Notes: generated from the sequence alone by a model not told the origin. DNA of 64,000 nt from Flavobacterium hibisci (GCF_020026925.1 NZ_JAIQDW010000018.1:35538-99537); one strand, 5' to 3'. Counted from the stretch's first letter, positions 6,064 through 14,815 are shown. A program made the numbers and translations.

Positions 6064-6687
6064 ATGACTTTAAAGGAAATTTATTCTGAATTACTTTCTA
6101 ACATTGGCTTTTCAACAAATGAAATTCAGCAGAATTGGTTGGATTTAGAAAAAGCATATTCCAAGAAATCAAGGCATTATCATAATCTGACGCATCTAAA
6201 AGACATGATTGCCAGTTTTGAAACGTATCATAATCGCCTTCAAAAGCCAAATGAAATATTATTTTCAATTTTTTATCATGATTTTGTGTATTCGGCTTCA
6301 AAAAAAGATAATGAATTGAAAAGCGCTGAATTTGCTTTGTCGATTTTAAATAAAAACCACACTTTAAATAAACAATTGGTTTTTGATGCGATCTGCGCAA
6401 CACAACAACACGCCCACAGCACAAACGAAGATATTAATTGGCTAATCGATTTTGATTTGAAAATCCTTTCCAAAAACTGGGAAGATTATAAAATCTATTT
6501 TGAACAAATCAGAAAAGAATATCGTATTTACCCTGATTTTCTATACAAACCCGGACGCGCCAAAGCTTTGAAACATTTTCTGGAATACGAGTTTATTTTT
6601 CAAACAGATGAATTCAGAAATTCATATGAAGATCAGGCAAGACGAAATATTGAAAAAGAGATAAGTCTTTTAGAAAGTAAAAAATAA
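6064..6687 (+). CDS. HD-superfamily metal-dependent phosphohydrolase
   Basis: This 207-residue protein fits the family of predicted HD-domain phosphohydrolases (COG4339-like). The metal ligands are visible: RHYHNLTHL (H38-H44), FYHDFVYSA with the HD pair at 72-73, ATQQHA and the later DFDLKILSKNW. I place the start at the ATG at 6064, because the TAAATTTG promoter box at 6044-6051 lies inside the longer in-frame extension. The substrate is not known for this family. Next to an RNA ligase it might process phosphate ends or nucleotides, which is inference only. It is divergent from the RNA array and shares its operator region. Confidence 0.8.
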   Translation: MTLKEIYSELLSNIGFSTNEIQQNWLDLEKAYSKKSRHYHNLTHLKDMIASFETYHNRLQKPNEILFSIFYHDFVYSASKKDNELKSAEFALSILNKNHTLNKQLVFDAICATQQHAHSTNEDINWLIDFDLKILSKNWEDYKIYFEQIRKEYRIYPDFLYKPGRAKALKHFLEYEFIFQTDEFRNSYEDQARRNIEKEISLLESKK

Positions 6688-6688
6688 T

Positions 6689-6880
6689 CTCGCAAAGTCG
6701 CTAAGACGCAAAGTTTTTATTTAAGTAATTCCCGCGCAGTTTGTCATTTCGAGGAACGAGAATCACACGCGGGATTCGACAAAGATTAGACTTGCTTTGT
6801 GGAGCTACTAGTGTGATTTCTCGTTCCTCGAAATGACAAAGCTAAAGCAACAAAACTTTGCGTCTTAGCGACTTTGCGAG
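6689..6880. repeat. Nested inverted repeat (extragenic palindromic element)
   Basis: Outer arms of 29 nt (6689-6717 and 6852-6880) and inner arms of 29-30 nt (6740-6768 and 6811-6840) give a long hairpin between the HD and WYL genes. The inner arm shares the core GTCATTYYGAGGAACGA with the element at 12761-12862, so both belong to one dispersed family. No coding potential is seen. Confidence 0.8.
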
Positions 6881-6898
6881 CAAAAAACCAAACACCCT

Positions 6899-7927
6899 AT
6901 GTCACAAAACAAAAATGCCTTAATCCGCTATAAAACAATCGACAAATGTCTGCAGAATAAATACAGGCAATGGACATTAGAAGATTTGATCGAATGCTGT
7001 TCTCAGGCTTTAGAAGAATATGAGGGCAGACAAATTCCGATTAGCAAACGAACGATTCAGATGGATATTCAGATGATGCGGAGTGAAAAACTGGGTTACA
7101 ATGCGCCAATAGTAGTTTATGATAAAAAGTATTATAAATATGAAGACGAAGATTTTTCGATAACCGATATTCCGCTGACAGAAACAGATATGAATGTCCT
7201 GACTGAAACGGTTTCGATGCTGAAACAATTCAAGGATTTCTCTTTGTTTAATGATGTTTCGGATATTTTGCAGCGACTGGAGGATAAAATCTATTCTGAA
7301 AAGTCACATACCAAACCTGTAATTTATCTGGATAAAAACGAGAATCTGAAAGGATTGCATTATCTGGACGAGATTTATCAGGCGATTATTAAGAAAATGG
7401 TTTTGATCATTACGTACAAATCTTTTAAGTCAAGAGACGAAACCAAATTTCACTTTCATCCTTTCATTTTGAAAGAATTTAATAACCGCTGGTTTTTGGT
7501 TGGAAAAAAGAAAAAATCACAGCCCATTACGAATTTGGCACTTGACAGAATTATTTCGATTGATTATGACTTTAATCTTCCCTATTTAGAAGAAGATTTT
7601 GATGCCGAATTATATTATAAAAATGTAATTGGCGTGACTGTCAATTCAGGTTTACAGCCCAGACGGATCGAACTTTGGATTGATGCTGAAAATGCGCCCT
7701 ATGTTCTGACCAAACCCTTACATCAAACCCAAAGGGTGATTCAGGAAAATGAGGATAAAAGTATTATTGTGCATCTTTTTGTTATTCCGAATTACGAAAT
7801 GGAACGTTTATTATTGGGATTTGGCTGCGGAATCGAAATTTTACGTCCCGAAGGTTTTAGAAAACGAATGAAGGGAATACATCAAAAAGCGCTTGCTAAA
7901 TACGATGAACAAATCTCAACTGAATAA
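6899..7927 (+). CDS. WYL-domain transcriptional regulator
   Basis: The 342-residue protein has an N-terminal winged helix-turn-helix (residues ~1-75, including ISKRTIQMDIQMMR), a WYL domain (~150-235, with IIKKMVLIITYKSF, HPFILKEFNNRWFLVG and LALDRI) and a C-terminal WCX extension (~250-335). WYL proteins are sensors of nucleic acid or nucleotide ligands that control phage-defence and RNA-repair genes. It lies 211 nt downstream of the HD gene, beyond a long inverted repeat. It is the only regulator in the locus and therefore the best candidate to bind the four ACTRCGCAA palindromes, although none precedes its own gene. Confidence 0.88.
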   Translation: MSQNKNALIRYKTIDKCLQNKYRQWTLEDLIECCSQALEEYEGRQIPISKRTIQMDIQMMRSEKLGYNAPIVVYDKKYYKYEDEDFSITDIPLTETDMNVLTETVSMLKQFKDFSLFNDVSDILQRLEDKIYSEKSHTKPVIYLDKNENLKGLHYLDEIYQAIIKKMVLIITYKSFKSRDETKFHFHPFILKEFNNRWFLVGKKKKSQPITNLALDRIISIDYDFNLPYLEEDFDAELYYKNVIGVTVNSGLQPRRIELWIDAENAPYVLTKPLHQTQRVIQENEDKSIIVHLFVIPNYEMERLLLGFGCGIEILRPEGFRKRMKGIHQKALAKYDEQISTE

Positions 7928-8103
7928 AACCAGATTTCTCAAAAGGTAAATTAAATACTTCATTTTATTGTATCAATAATTATTCCGATCATAAACTCAT
8001 TAATACTAAAAAAAAGAGTAGTATATTTCAATTAAAAAGAATCCCTTAAACCCCACAAATTCAAAAGTATTTACTAATTAACCTAAAATTTATGAAAAAA
8101 TAA

Positions 8104-8135
8104 TATGCATGCATAGTATTTTTTCATTATATTTG
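8104..8135 (+). promoter_or_regulatory. marR promoter with palindromic operator
   Basis: The perfect palindrome TATGCATGCATA (8104-8115) lies where the -33 element should be, 12 nt before TATATTTG (8128-8135), a consensus -7 box. The ATG follows at 8154. The position suggests autorepression by the MarR product. Confidence 0.6.
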
Positions 8136-8153
8136 AAATCGATATAGTTATTT

Positions 8154-8606
8154 ATGAAAGATAAAACGATAGATTATATTTTAAGAGCAACATGGCAGGC
8201 TGTATCTAGAATGTATAATGAAGAGGCTGCAAAATACGATGCTACAATGGCAACCGGATTTGCTCTGTTAAGTATTGACAAGGAAGAAGGAACTCCATCG
8301 ACCGCTTTAGGTCCGAGGATGGGAATGGAAGCCACAAGTCTGACCAGGACTTTAAAATCTATGGAAGACAAAGGTTTAATTGTTCGTAAAAAGAACCCAA
8401 GTGACGGAAGAGGTGTTTTAATCTACCTGACGGAATTTGGAAAAGAAAAAAGAGAGTTATCTAAGAATACAGTCCTGAAATTTAATGAAATGGTTCGTAA
8501 ACATGTTTCGGATGAAAAGATGGATCATTTTATCGAAGTTGCTGAAATCATCAACGAATTAATTCAGGACAAAAATATATTTACAGAAAACACAGCAAAC
8601 GAATAA
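8154..8606 (+). CDS. MarR family regulator of fatty-acid oxidation
   Basis: This 150-residue winged-helix protein shows the MarR core: a dimerising N-terminal helix, then SALGPRMGMEATSLTRTLKSMEDKGLIVRKK (written here only as the recognition helix and wing around residues 50-85) and the basic wing NPSDGRGV. It lies just upstream of three beta-oxidation genes on the same strand. MarR regulators of this position respond to acyl-CoA or fatty acids in relatives, so ligand-controlled repression of the fad genes is likely. A palindrome in its own promoter (8104-8115) suggests autoregulation. Confidence 0.88.
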   Translation: MKDKTIDYILRATWQAVSRMYNEEAAKYDATMATGFALLSIDKEEGTPSTALGPRMGMEATSLTRTLKSMEDKGLIVRKKNPSDGRGVLIYLTEFGKEKRELSKNTVLKFNEMVRKHVSDEKMDHFIEVAEIINELIQDKNIFTENTANE

Positions 8607-8625
8607 TAACAATTCGTTTGCTTTT
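8595..8625 (+). terminator. Hairpin overlapping the marR stop codon
   Basis: GCAAACGAAT (8595-8604) pairs with ATTCGTTTGC (8612-8621), followed by TTTT. The hairpin starts inside the last marR codons. It could terminate or attenuate transcription between marR and the fad operon. Confidence 0.6.
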
Positions 8626-8725
8626 AAAAACAAATAGCAAATTATGAAATCGCCCAGATTAAATTCTTTTCAATTAATAAAAAGGCGATAACATATTTGA
8701 CAAATAAAAAAGAAAATCAACAAAT

Positions 8726-11116
8726 ATGAAACGCACAATTAAAAAAGTTGCTGTAATTGGATCCGGAATTATGGGTTCAGGTATAGCTTGTCATTTTGCC
8801 AATATTGGTGTTGAAGTTTTACTGCTTGACATCGTACCTCGCGAGTTGACAGAAGCTGAAGCTAAAAAAGGATTAACGCTTGAAAGTAAAGCCGTTCGCA
8901 ACCGTGTGGTAAATGACCATTTGGCGAACTCATTAAAATCGAAACCCTCTCCTATTTACAGTCAGAAATTTGCAAGCCGAATCACAACTGGAAATACAAC
9001 AGACGATATGGCAAAAATTGCTAATGTTGACTGGATTATTGAAGTTGTAGTGGAGCGTTTGGACGTTAAGAAATTAGTATTCGAACAAATCGACAAATTC
9101 CGTAAACCGGGAACTTTGGTTACTTCTAATACTTCTGGTATTCCAATTCACTTTATGAGCGAAGGAAGAAGCGAAGATTTTCAACAGCACTTCTGCGGAA
9201 CACACTTTTTTAACCCTGCGCGTTACTTAAAATTATTTGAAATTATTCCTGGTCCAAAAACTTCTTCTGAAGTATTGGATTTCTTAAACGAATACGGTTC
9301 TAAATTCTTAGGAAAAACTTCGGTTGTGGCTAAAGATACACCGGCGTTTATTGGAAACAGAATTGGTATTTACGGAATCCAGAGTTTGTTCCATTTAGTA
9401 AAAGAAATGGGATTAACTATTGAAGAAGTGGATAAACTGACTGGACCAGTTATTGGTCGTCCAAAATCAGCTACTTTCCGTACGGTTGACGTTGTTGGTT
9501 TGGATACTTTGGTACACGTTGCCAACGGTATTTACGAAAACTGTCCAAACGACGAACAACACGAATTGTTCAAACTTCCTGATTTCATCAACAAAATGAT
9601 GGAAAATAATTGGTTAGGAAGCAAAACTGGACAAGGTTTCTACAAAAAAGTAGACAAAGATATTCTTTCTCTTGACTTAGATACATTAGAATACCGCGCT
9701 GCAAAAAAAGCAAATTTTGCAACTTTAGAATTAACTAAAACTATTGATAAACCTATCAATCGTTTTAAAGTTTTAGTAAAAGGTACTGACAAAGCAGGAG
9801 AATTCTATCGTAAGAGTTTCGCTGGAATGTTTGCTTATGTATCCAACAGAGTTCCTGAAATTTCAGACGAATTATATAAAATTGACGATGCCATGAAAGC
9901 TGGTTTTGGATGGGAAAATGGTCCGTTCGAAATCTGGGATGCTATTGGCGTTGCAAAAGGAATCGAAATCATGAAAGCAGAAGGTTTAGAGCCTGCTGCA
10001 TGGGTAAACGAAATGCTGGCTTCTGGAAACGAAAGTTTCTATACTGTAAAAGAAGGCGCTACTTATTTCTACAACCTTCCAACAAAATCTCAGGTAAAAG
10101 TTCCTGGACAAGATTCATTCATTATTCTAAACAACATCCGCGAAAGCAAAAAAGTTTGGAGCAACAGCGGAGCAATTATCCAAGATTTAGGAGATGGAAT
10201 CTTAAACTTAGAATTCCAATCTAAAATGAATACGATTGGCGGTGACGTTCTTTCAGCGATTAATAAAGCAATTGAATTAGCTGAAAAAGAACACCAAGGT
10301 TTAGTTATTGGAAACCAAGCCGCAAATTTCTCTGTGGGAGCTAATATCGGAATGATTTTCATGATGGCAGTTGAGCAAGAATACGACGAATTGAACATGG
10401 CTATTAAATTGTTCCAGGATACAATGATGCGTGTTCGTTATTCTTCGATTCCAGTAATCGTTGCACCTCACGGAATGACTTTTGGCGGTGGATGCGAAAT
10501 GAGTTTACACGCTGATAAAGTAGTTGCTGCTGCCGAAACCTACATGGGATTAGTTGAATTTGGTGTCGGCGTTATCCCTGGTGGTGGTGGTTCAAAAGAA
10601 TTGACTTTAAGAGCTTCGGATTTGTTCCGCAAAAATGATGTAGAATTAAACGTTCTTCAGGAGTATTTCTTAACTATTGCTATGGCAAAAGTATCAACTT
10701 CTGGTTACGAAGCTTTTGATACTGGACTTTTACAACACGGTAAAGATATTATCGTAGTAAACAAAGACCGTCAGATTGCTGAAGCTAAAAAACATGCTTT
10801 GTTAATGGCAGAAGCGGGTTATACACAACCAATCAGAAGAAACGATATTAAAGTTTTAGGAAAACAAGCTTTAGGTATGTTCTTAGTGGGAACGGATCAA
10901 ATGGAAGCTGGAAAATATATCTCTGAACACGACAAGAAAATCGCTAACAAACTGGCTTATGTAATGGCTGGAGGTGATTTATCTGAAGCAACTTTAGTAT
11001 CTGAACAATATTTATTAGATATCGAACGTGAAGCTTTCTTGAGTTTATGTACAGAGAGAAAAACTTTGGAACGTATTCAGTATATGTTAACTAAAGGGAA
11101 GCCTTTGAGAAATTAG
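8726..11116 (+). CDS. fadN: 3-hydroxyacyl-CoA dehydrogenase / enoyl-CoA hydratase fusion
   Basis: The 796-residue protein combines two steps of beta-oxidation. The N-terminal NAD-binding domain (AVIGSGIMGSGIACHFAN, residues ~8-25) and the dehydrogenase core with GTHFFNPARYLKL and DTPAFIGNRIG occupy about 450 residues. The C-terminal crotonase domain includes GGGCEMSLHADKVVAAAE and a glycine-rich VIPGGGGSKEL segment. This order (dehydrogenase first) matches FadN-type proteins rather than E. coli FadB. It is first in an operon with a thiolase (11560) and an acyl-CoA dehydrogenase (12962). The symbol is assigned by architecture. Confidence 0.9.
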   Translation: MKRTIKKVAVIGSGIMGSGIACHFANIGVEVLLLDIVPRELTEAEAKKGLTLESKAVRNRVVNDHLANSLKSKPSPIYSQKFASRITTGNTTDDMAKIANVDWIIEVVVERLDVKKLVFEQIDKFRKPGTLVTSNTSGIPIHFMSEGRSEDFQQHFCGTHFFNPARYLKLFEIIPGPKTSSEVLDFLNEYGSKFLGKTSVVAKDTPAFIGNRIGIYGIQSLFHLVKEMGLTIEEVDKLTGPVIGRPKSATFRTVDVVGLDTLVHVANGIYENCPNDEQHELFKLPDFINKMMENNWLGSKTGQGFYKKVDKDILSLDLDTLEYRAAKKANFATLELTKTIDKPINRFKVLVKGTDKAGEFYRKSFAGMFAYVSNRVPEISDELYKIDDAMKAGFGWENGPFEIWDAIGVAKGIEIMKAEGLEPAAWVNEMLASGNESFYTVKEGATYFYNLPTKSQVKVPGQDSFIILNNIRESKKVWSNSGAIIQDLGDGILNLEFQSKMNTIGGDVLSAINKAIELAEKEHQGLVIGNQAANFSVGANIGMIFMMAVEQEYDELNMAIKLFQDTMMRVRYSSIPVIVAPHGMTFGGGCEMSLHADKVVAAAETYMGLVEFGVGVIPGGGGSKELTLRASDLFRKNDVELNVLQEYFLTIAMAKVSTSGYEAFDTGLLQHGKDIIVVNKDRQIAEAKKHALLMAEAGYTQPIRRNDIKVLGKQALGMFLVGTDQMEAGKYISEHDKKIANKLAYVMAGGDLSEATLVSEQYLLDIEREAFLSLCTERKTLERIQYMLTKGKPLRN

Positions 11117-11128
11117 TATCAAGTAATA

Positions 11129-11538
11129 AGAATTAAGTATTAAGAAATGCACCAATTTGAAAAATTAAAGATTTGGCAAAAAGCAATGGATATTGCAGTT
11201 CATGTTTATGAAATTTCGTCAATGCTGCCAAATGATGAAAAATTTAATTTAATTCATCAAATAAAAAAATGTGCCGTTTCAATCCCTTCAAATATTGCAG
11301 AAGGATCAGGAAGAAATTCAGATAAGGAATTTATGCATTTCTTAGGAATTGCAAACGGTTCAACTTTTGAATTAATAACTCAATTAATACTTGCAAAAAG
11401 ACTTAAGCTTGTTAATGAAGATCTTATTCAACCAACTATTAATCAATTAGTAGAAGTTTCAAATATGAATTTTTCATTTCAAAGAATACTAAAAGATAAA
11501 ATCAACAAAACTATTGGAAAATCTTAATACTTAATTCT
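11129..11538. mobile_element. Four-helix-bundle cassette bounded by 17-bp inverted repeats
   Basis: AGAATTAAGTATTAAGA (11129-11145) and its exact reverse complement (11522-11538) bracket a single small gene, and the weaker pairing extends outward by about 15 nt. The cassette separates the fadN and thiolase genes. Intervening sequences of 23S rRNA that carry four-helix-bundle genes have the same layout, with terminal complementarity forming a base stem. Here the element lies in an mRNA instead. Confidence 0.6.
11147..11527 (+). CDS. Four-helix-bundle protein (S23 / 23S rRNA intervening-sequence family)
   Basis: The 126-residue protein has the family hallmarks: an N-terminal FEKLKIWQKAMDIAVHVYE, then SIPSNIAEGSGR and the FLGIANGSTFELITQL segment. 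These proteins form pentameric four-helix bundles; their function is uncertain, and a related protein (Avd) serves diversity-generating retroelements. No reverse transcriptase is nearby. The gene lies between two beta-oxidation genes, starts 1 nt after a 17-bp repeat and has its stop codon inside the inverted copy. This suggests insertion as a unit rather than a role in fatty-acid metabolism. Confidence 0.9.
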   Translation: MHQFEKLKIWQKAMDIAVHVYEISSMLPNDEKFNLIHQIKKCAVSIPSNIAEGSGRNSDKEFMHFLGIANGSTFELITQLILAKRLKLVNEDLIQPTINQLVEVSNMNFSFQRILKDKINKTIGKS

Positions 11539-11559
11539 CCAATCTTAATACAATCATTT

Positions 11560-12741
11560 ATGAAAACAGCATATATAGTAAAAGCATATAGAACAGCAGT
11601 TGGAAAAGCTCCAAAAGGTGTTTTTAGATTTAAAAGACCTGATGAATTGGCTGCAGAAACCATTCAGTTTATGATGAATGAACTGCCTGATTTTGACAAA
11701 AAACGTATTGACGACGTTATGGTTGGAAATGCAATGCCGGAAGCAGAACAAGGACTTAACGTTGGTCGTTTAATCTCTCTTATGGGATTAAAAGTAGAAG
11801 ACGTTCCTGGAGTTACAGTAAACCGTTACTGCGCATCTGGATTAGAGACTATCGGAATGGCAACGGCTAAAATACAGTCAGGAATGGCAGATTGTATCAT
11901 TGCTGGTGGTGCAGAAAGCATGAGTTATATTCCGATGGGAGGTTACAAACCAACTCCAGATTATAAAGTTGCTGCTGCAGGTCACGAAGATTACTACTGG
12001 GGAATGGGTTTAACTGCCGAAGCGGTTGCTAAACAATATAATGTTTCCAGAGAAGATCAGGATGAGTTTGCTTACAATTCTCACATGAAAGCGTTGAAAG
12101 CACAGGCAGAAGGAAAATTCGATAAACAAATCGTTCCAATTACGGTTGAACAGACTTTCATCAACGAAAATGGTAAAAAAGAAACTAAATCTTACGTAGT
12201 CAATAAAGACGAAGGACCAAGAGCTGGAACTTCTAAAGAAGCTTTAGCAGGTTTAAGACCAGTTTTTGCTGCTGACGGAAGTGTAACTGCTGGTAACTCT
12301 TCTCAAATGAGTGACGGTGCTGCTTTCGTTTTAATCATGAGCGAAGATATGGTAAAAGAATTAAACCTTGAGCCAATTGCACGTTTGGTAAACTTTGCTT
12401 CTTCTGGCGTTGAGCCAAGAATTATGGGTATCGGACCAGTAAAAGCAATTCCGAAAGCTTTGAAACAAGCGGGATTAACATTAAACGATATTGAATTAAT
12501 TGAGTTGAACGAAGCTTTTGCTTCTCAGTCTTTGGCCGTAATTCGCGAAATAGGTTTAAACCCTGATATCGTAAACGTAAACGGTGGCGCAATTGCTTTA
12601 GGACACCCGCTGGGTTGTACTGGTGCGAAACTTTCTGTTCAGTTATTCGACGAAATGAAACGCAGAGGTAACAAATACGGAATTGTTTCTATGTGTGTGG
12701 GTACTGGACAAGGTTCTGCAGGGATTTACGAAGTGTTGTAG
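11560..12741 (+). CDS. fadA: Acetyl-CoA C-acyltransferase (thiolase)
   Basis: This 393-residue thiolase catalyses the last, CoA-dependent cleavage of beta-oxidation. The acyl-accepting cysteine is in VNRYCASGLETI (near residue 90). The catalytic histidine is in GHPLGCTGA, and the second cysteine is in SMCVGTGQG near the C-terminus. The length is standard. It lies in the same operon as the HAD/ECH fusion and the acyl-CoA dehydrogenase, with the inserted cassette in between. Confidence 0.92.
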   Translation: MKTAYIVKAYRTAVGKAPKGVFRFKRPDELAAETIQFMMNELPDFDKKRIDDVMVGNAMPEAEQGLNVGRLISLMGLKVEDVPGVTVNRYCASGLETIGMATAKIQSGMADCIIAGGAESMSYIPMGGYKPTPDYKVAAAGHEDYYWGMGLTAEAVAKQYNVSREDQDEFAYNSHMKALKAQAEGKFDKQIVPITVEQTFINENGKKETKSYVVNKDEGPRAGTSKEALAGLRPVFAADGSVTAGNSSQMSDGAAFVLIMSEDMVKELNLEPIARLVNFASSGVEPRIMGIGPVKAIPKALKQAGLTLNDIELIELNEAFASQSLAVIREIGLNPDIVNVNGGAIALGHPLGCTGAKLSVQLFDEMKRRGNKYGIVSMCVGTGQGSAGIYEVL

Positions 12742-12760
12742 ATAAAGTTATACGCAATAT

Positions 12761-12862
12761 TTGTCATTCTGAGGAACGAAGAATCTTCGTAAGTAACTCC
12801 TCAAAGATTGATAATCTATGCGGATAATTGTCGCGAAGATTCTTCGTTCCTCAGAATGACAA
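12761..12862. repeat. Inverted repeat of the GTCATTC/GAGGAACGA family
   Basis: Two 29-nt arms (12761-12789 and 12834-12862) are exact reverse complements and enclose a 44-nt loop. The arm sequence is related to the inner arms of the element at 6740-6840. It lies between the thiolase and acyl-CoA dehydrogenase genes and could reduce read-through. Confidence 0.82.
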
Positions 12863-12888
12863 GATTGAGGACAAAAAACATAATGTGT

Positions 12889-12921
12889 AGGTCGAAAGTT
12901 CGAATCCTTCTGGGATCACCA
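12889..12921 (+). pseudogene. tRNA 3'-end remnant (T-arm, acceptor strand, CCA)
   Basis: AGGTC (variable loop) is followed by GAAAG-TTCGAAT-CCTTC (T-arm, 12894-12910), TGGGATC (acceptor strand, 12911-12917), A and CCA (12919-12921). No D-arm, anticodon arm or 5' acceptor strand precedes it. It is therefore a truncated tRNA copy, possibly the attachment-site scar of a departed integrative element. Confidence 0.65.
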
Positions 12922-12961
12922 AAAAAAATAAAAAGATACTAAAAACAAAAAAATAAAAGTC

Positions 12962-14752
12962 ATGAGCGACAAAACAAGAGGAGGTCAATTCCTAGTAAAA
13001 GAAACAAAATGTGAAGATATCTTTACTCCAGAAGATTTCTCAGAAGAGCAGTTAATGATGCGTGACTCTGTAAAAGAGTTCGTAGACAAAGAATTATGGG
13101 CGCATAAAGATCGTTTTGAAAAAAAAGATTACGCTTATACAGAATCATCTATGCGTAAAGCAGGTGAATTGGGACTTTTAGGCGTTGCAGTTCCAGAAGA
13201 ATACGGCGGATTAGGAATGGGATTCGTTTCTACAATGTTGGTTTGTGACTACATTTCGGGAGCAACTGGTTCTTTCTCAACTGCTTTCGGAGCTCATACC
13301 GGAATTGGAACGATGCCAATTACACTTTATGGTTCTGAAGAACAAAAGAAAAAATACGTTCCGAAATTGGCTTCAGGAGAATGGTTTGGTGCTTACTGTT
13401 TAACTGAGCCAGGCGCAGGATCTGATGCTAACTCAGGAAAAACAAAAGCAGTTTTATCTGATGACGGAAAATACTATTCAATCACAGGTCAAAAAATGTG
13501 GATTTCGAATGCAGGTTTCTGCAGCGTTTTCATCGTTTTTGCTCGTATTGGAGATGATAAAAACATTACAGGTTTCATCGTAGAAAATGATCCTTCAAAC
13601 GGAATTTCTATGAATGAAGAAGAGCATAAATTAGGAATTCGTGCTTCTTCTACTCGTCAGGTTTTCTTCAACGAAACAAAAGTTCCAGTTGAAAACATGT
13701 TATCTGAAAGAGGAAACGGTTTCAAAATCGCTATGAATGCTTTAAACGTTGGACGTATTAAATTGGCTGCTGCTTGTTTAGATGCACAAAGAAGAGTTAC
13801 TTCAGGAGCTGTAAAATATGCTAATGAAAGAATTCAGTTCAACACTTCTATTTCTTCTTTTGGGGCTATCCGTTCTAAACTGGCTGAAATGGCAACTAGC
13901 GCTTACGCTGGAGAAAGTGCTTCTTACCGTGCTGCAAAAGACATCGAAGACAGAATCGCTGCTCGTGAAGCTGAAGGAACTTCTCATCAGGAAGCAGAAT
14001 TAAAAGGTGTTGAAGAATACGCTATCGAATGTTCTATCCTGAAAGTAGCGGTTTCTGAGGACGTTCAAAACTGTTCTGACGAAGGAATTCAGATTTTTGG
14101 AGGAATGGGATTCTCTGAAGATACTCCGATGGAAAGTGCCTGGAGAGATGCTCGTATTGCTCGTATTTACGAAGGTACAAACGAAATCAACAGAATGCTT
14201 TCTGTGGGTATGCTAATCAAAAAAGCAATGAAAGGACACGTTGATTTACTTGGTCCAGCAATGAAAGTTCAAGAAGAATTAATGGGGATTCCATCTTTTG
14301 ATACTCCAGATTTCTCTGAATTATTCTCTGAAGAAAAAGTAATCGTGGCTAATTTGAAAAAAGTTTTCTTAATGGTTGCCGGAAGTGCTGTTCAAAAATA
14401 CGGTCCAGATTTAGATTCTCACCAACAGTTATTAATGGCTGCTGCTGATATCTTAATCGAAATCTACATGGCTGAAAGTACTATCTTGAGAACTGAAAAA
14501 TTAGCTAAATCTCAAGGAGAAGATAAAGTTCAGGAGCAAATTGCAATGGCAAAATTATACTTGTACAAAGCAGTAGATATCGTAAACTTAAGAGGAAAAG
14601 AAGGAATCGCTTCTTTTGCAGAAGGAGACGAACAAAGAATGATGTTAATGGGACTTAAACGTTTCACTAAATACACTAACCTGCCAAATGTTGTGGCATT
14701 ACGTGAAAAAATTGCAGAAAAATTAGTTGCAGAAAATTCATACTGCTTCTAG
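12962..14752 (+). CDS. fadE: Acyl-CoA dehydrogenase
   Basis: This 596-residue flavoenzyme introduces the first double bond in acyl-CoA. The core dehydrogenase features are present: VPEEYGGLGMGF, AYCLTEPGAGSDAN, QKMWISNAG, and the IYEGTNEINRM segment near the catalytic base. A C-terminal extension of about 150 residues beyond the ~380-residue core is typical of the longer Bacteroidota type. It is the last gene of the operon and is followed by a strong terminator. An inverted repeat and a tRNA scar separate it from the thiolase gene. Confidence 0.9.
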   Translation: MSDKTRGGQFLVKETKCEDIFTPEDFSEEQLMMRDSVKEFVDKELWAHKDRFEKKDYAYTESSMRKAGELGLLGVAVPEEYGGLGMGFVSTMLVCDYISGATGSFSTAFGAHTGIGTMPITLYGSEEQKKKYVPKLASGEWFGAYCLTEPGAGSDANSGKTKAVLSDDGKYYSITGQKMWISNAGFCSVFIVFARIGDDKNITGFIVENDPSNGISMNEEEHKLGIRASSTRQVFFNETKVPVENMLSERGNGFKIAMNALNVGRIKLAAACLDAQRRVTSGAVKYANERIQFNTSISSFGAIRSKLAEMATSAYAGESASYRAAKDIEDRIAAREAEGTSHQEAELKGVEEYAIECSILKVAVSEDVQNCSDEGIQIFGGMGFSEDTPMESAWRDARIARIYEGTNEINRMLSVGMLIKKAMKGHVDLLGPAMKVQEELMGIPSFDTPDFSELFSEEKVIVANLKKVFLMVAGSAVQKYGPDLDSHQQLLMAAADILIEIYMAESTILRTEKLAKSQGEDKVQEQIAMAKLYLYKAVDIVNLRGKEGIASFAEGDEQRMMLMGLKRFTKYTNLPNVVALREKIAEKLVAENSYCF

Positions 14753-14783
14753 CTCAAAATACTTTTTAGGTTTTAATTTGTTG

Positions 14784-14815
14784 AAGCCGCATTTGTCCTG
14801 AAACAAATGCGGCTT
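14784..14815 (+). terminator. Intrinsic terminator after fadE
   Basis: AAGCCGCATTTGT (14784-14796) pairs perfectly with ACAAATGCGGCTT (14803-14815) around a 6-nt loop. Confidence 0.8.

Noticed and set aside
11147..11527. Accessory protein (Avd) of a diversity-generating retroelement
   Set aside because: No reverse transcriptase, template repeat or variable repeat is present in the window.
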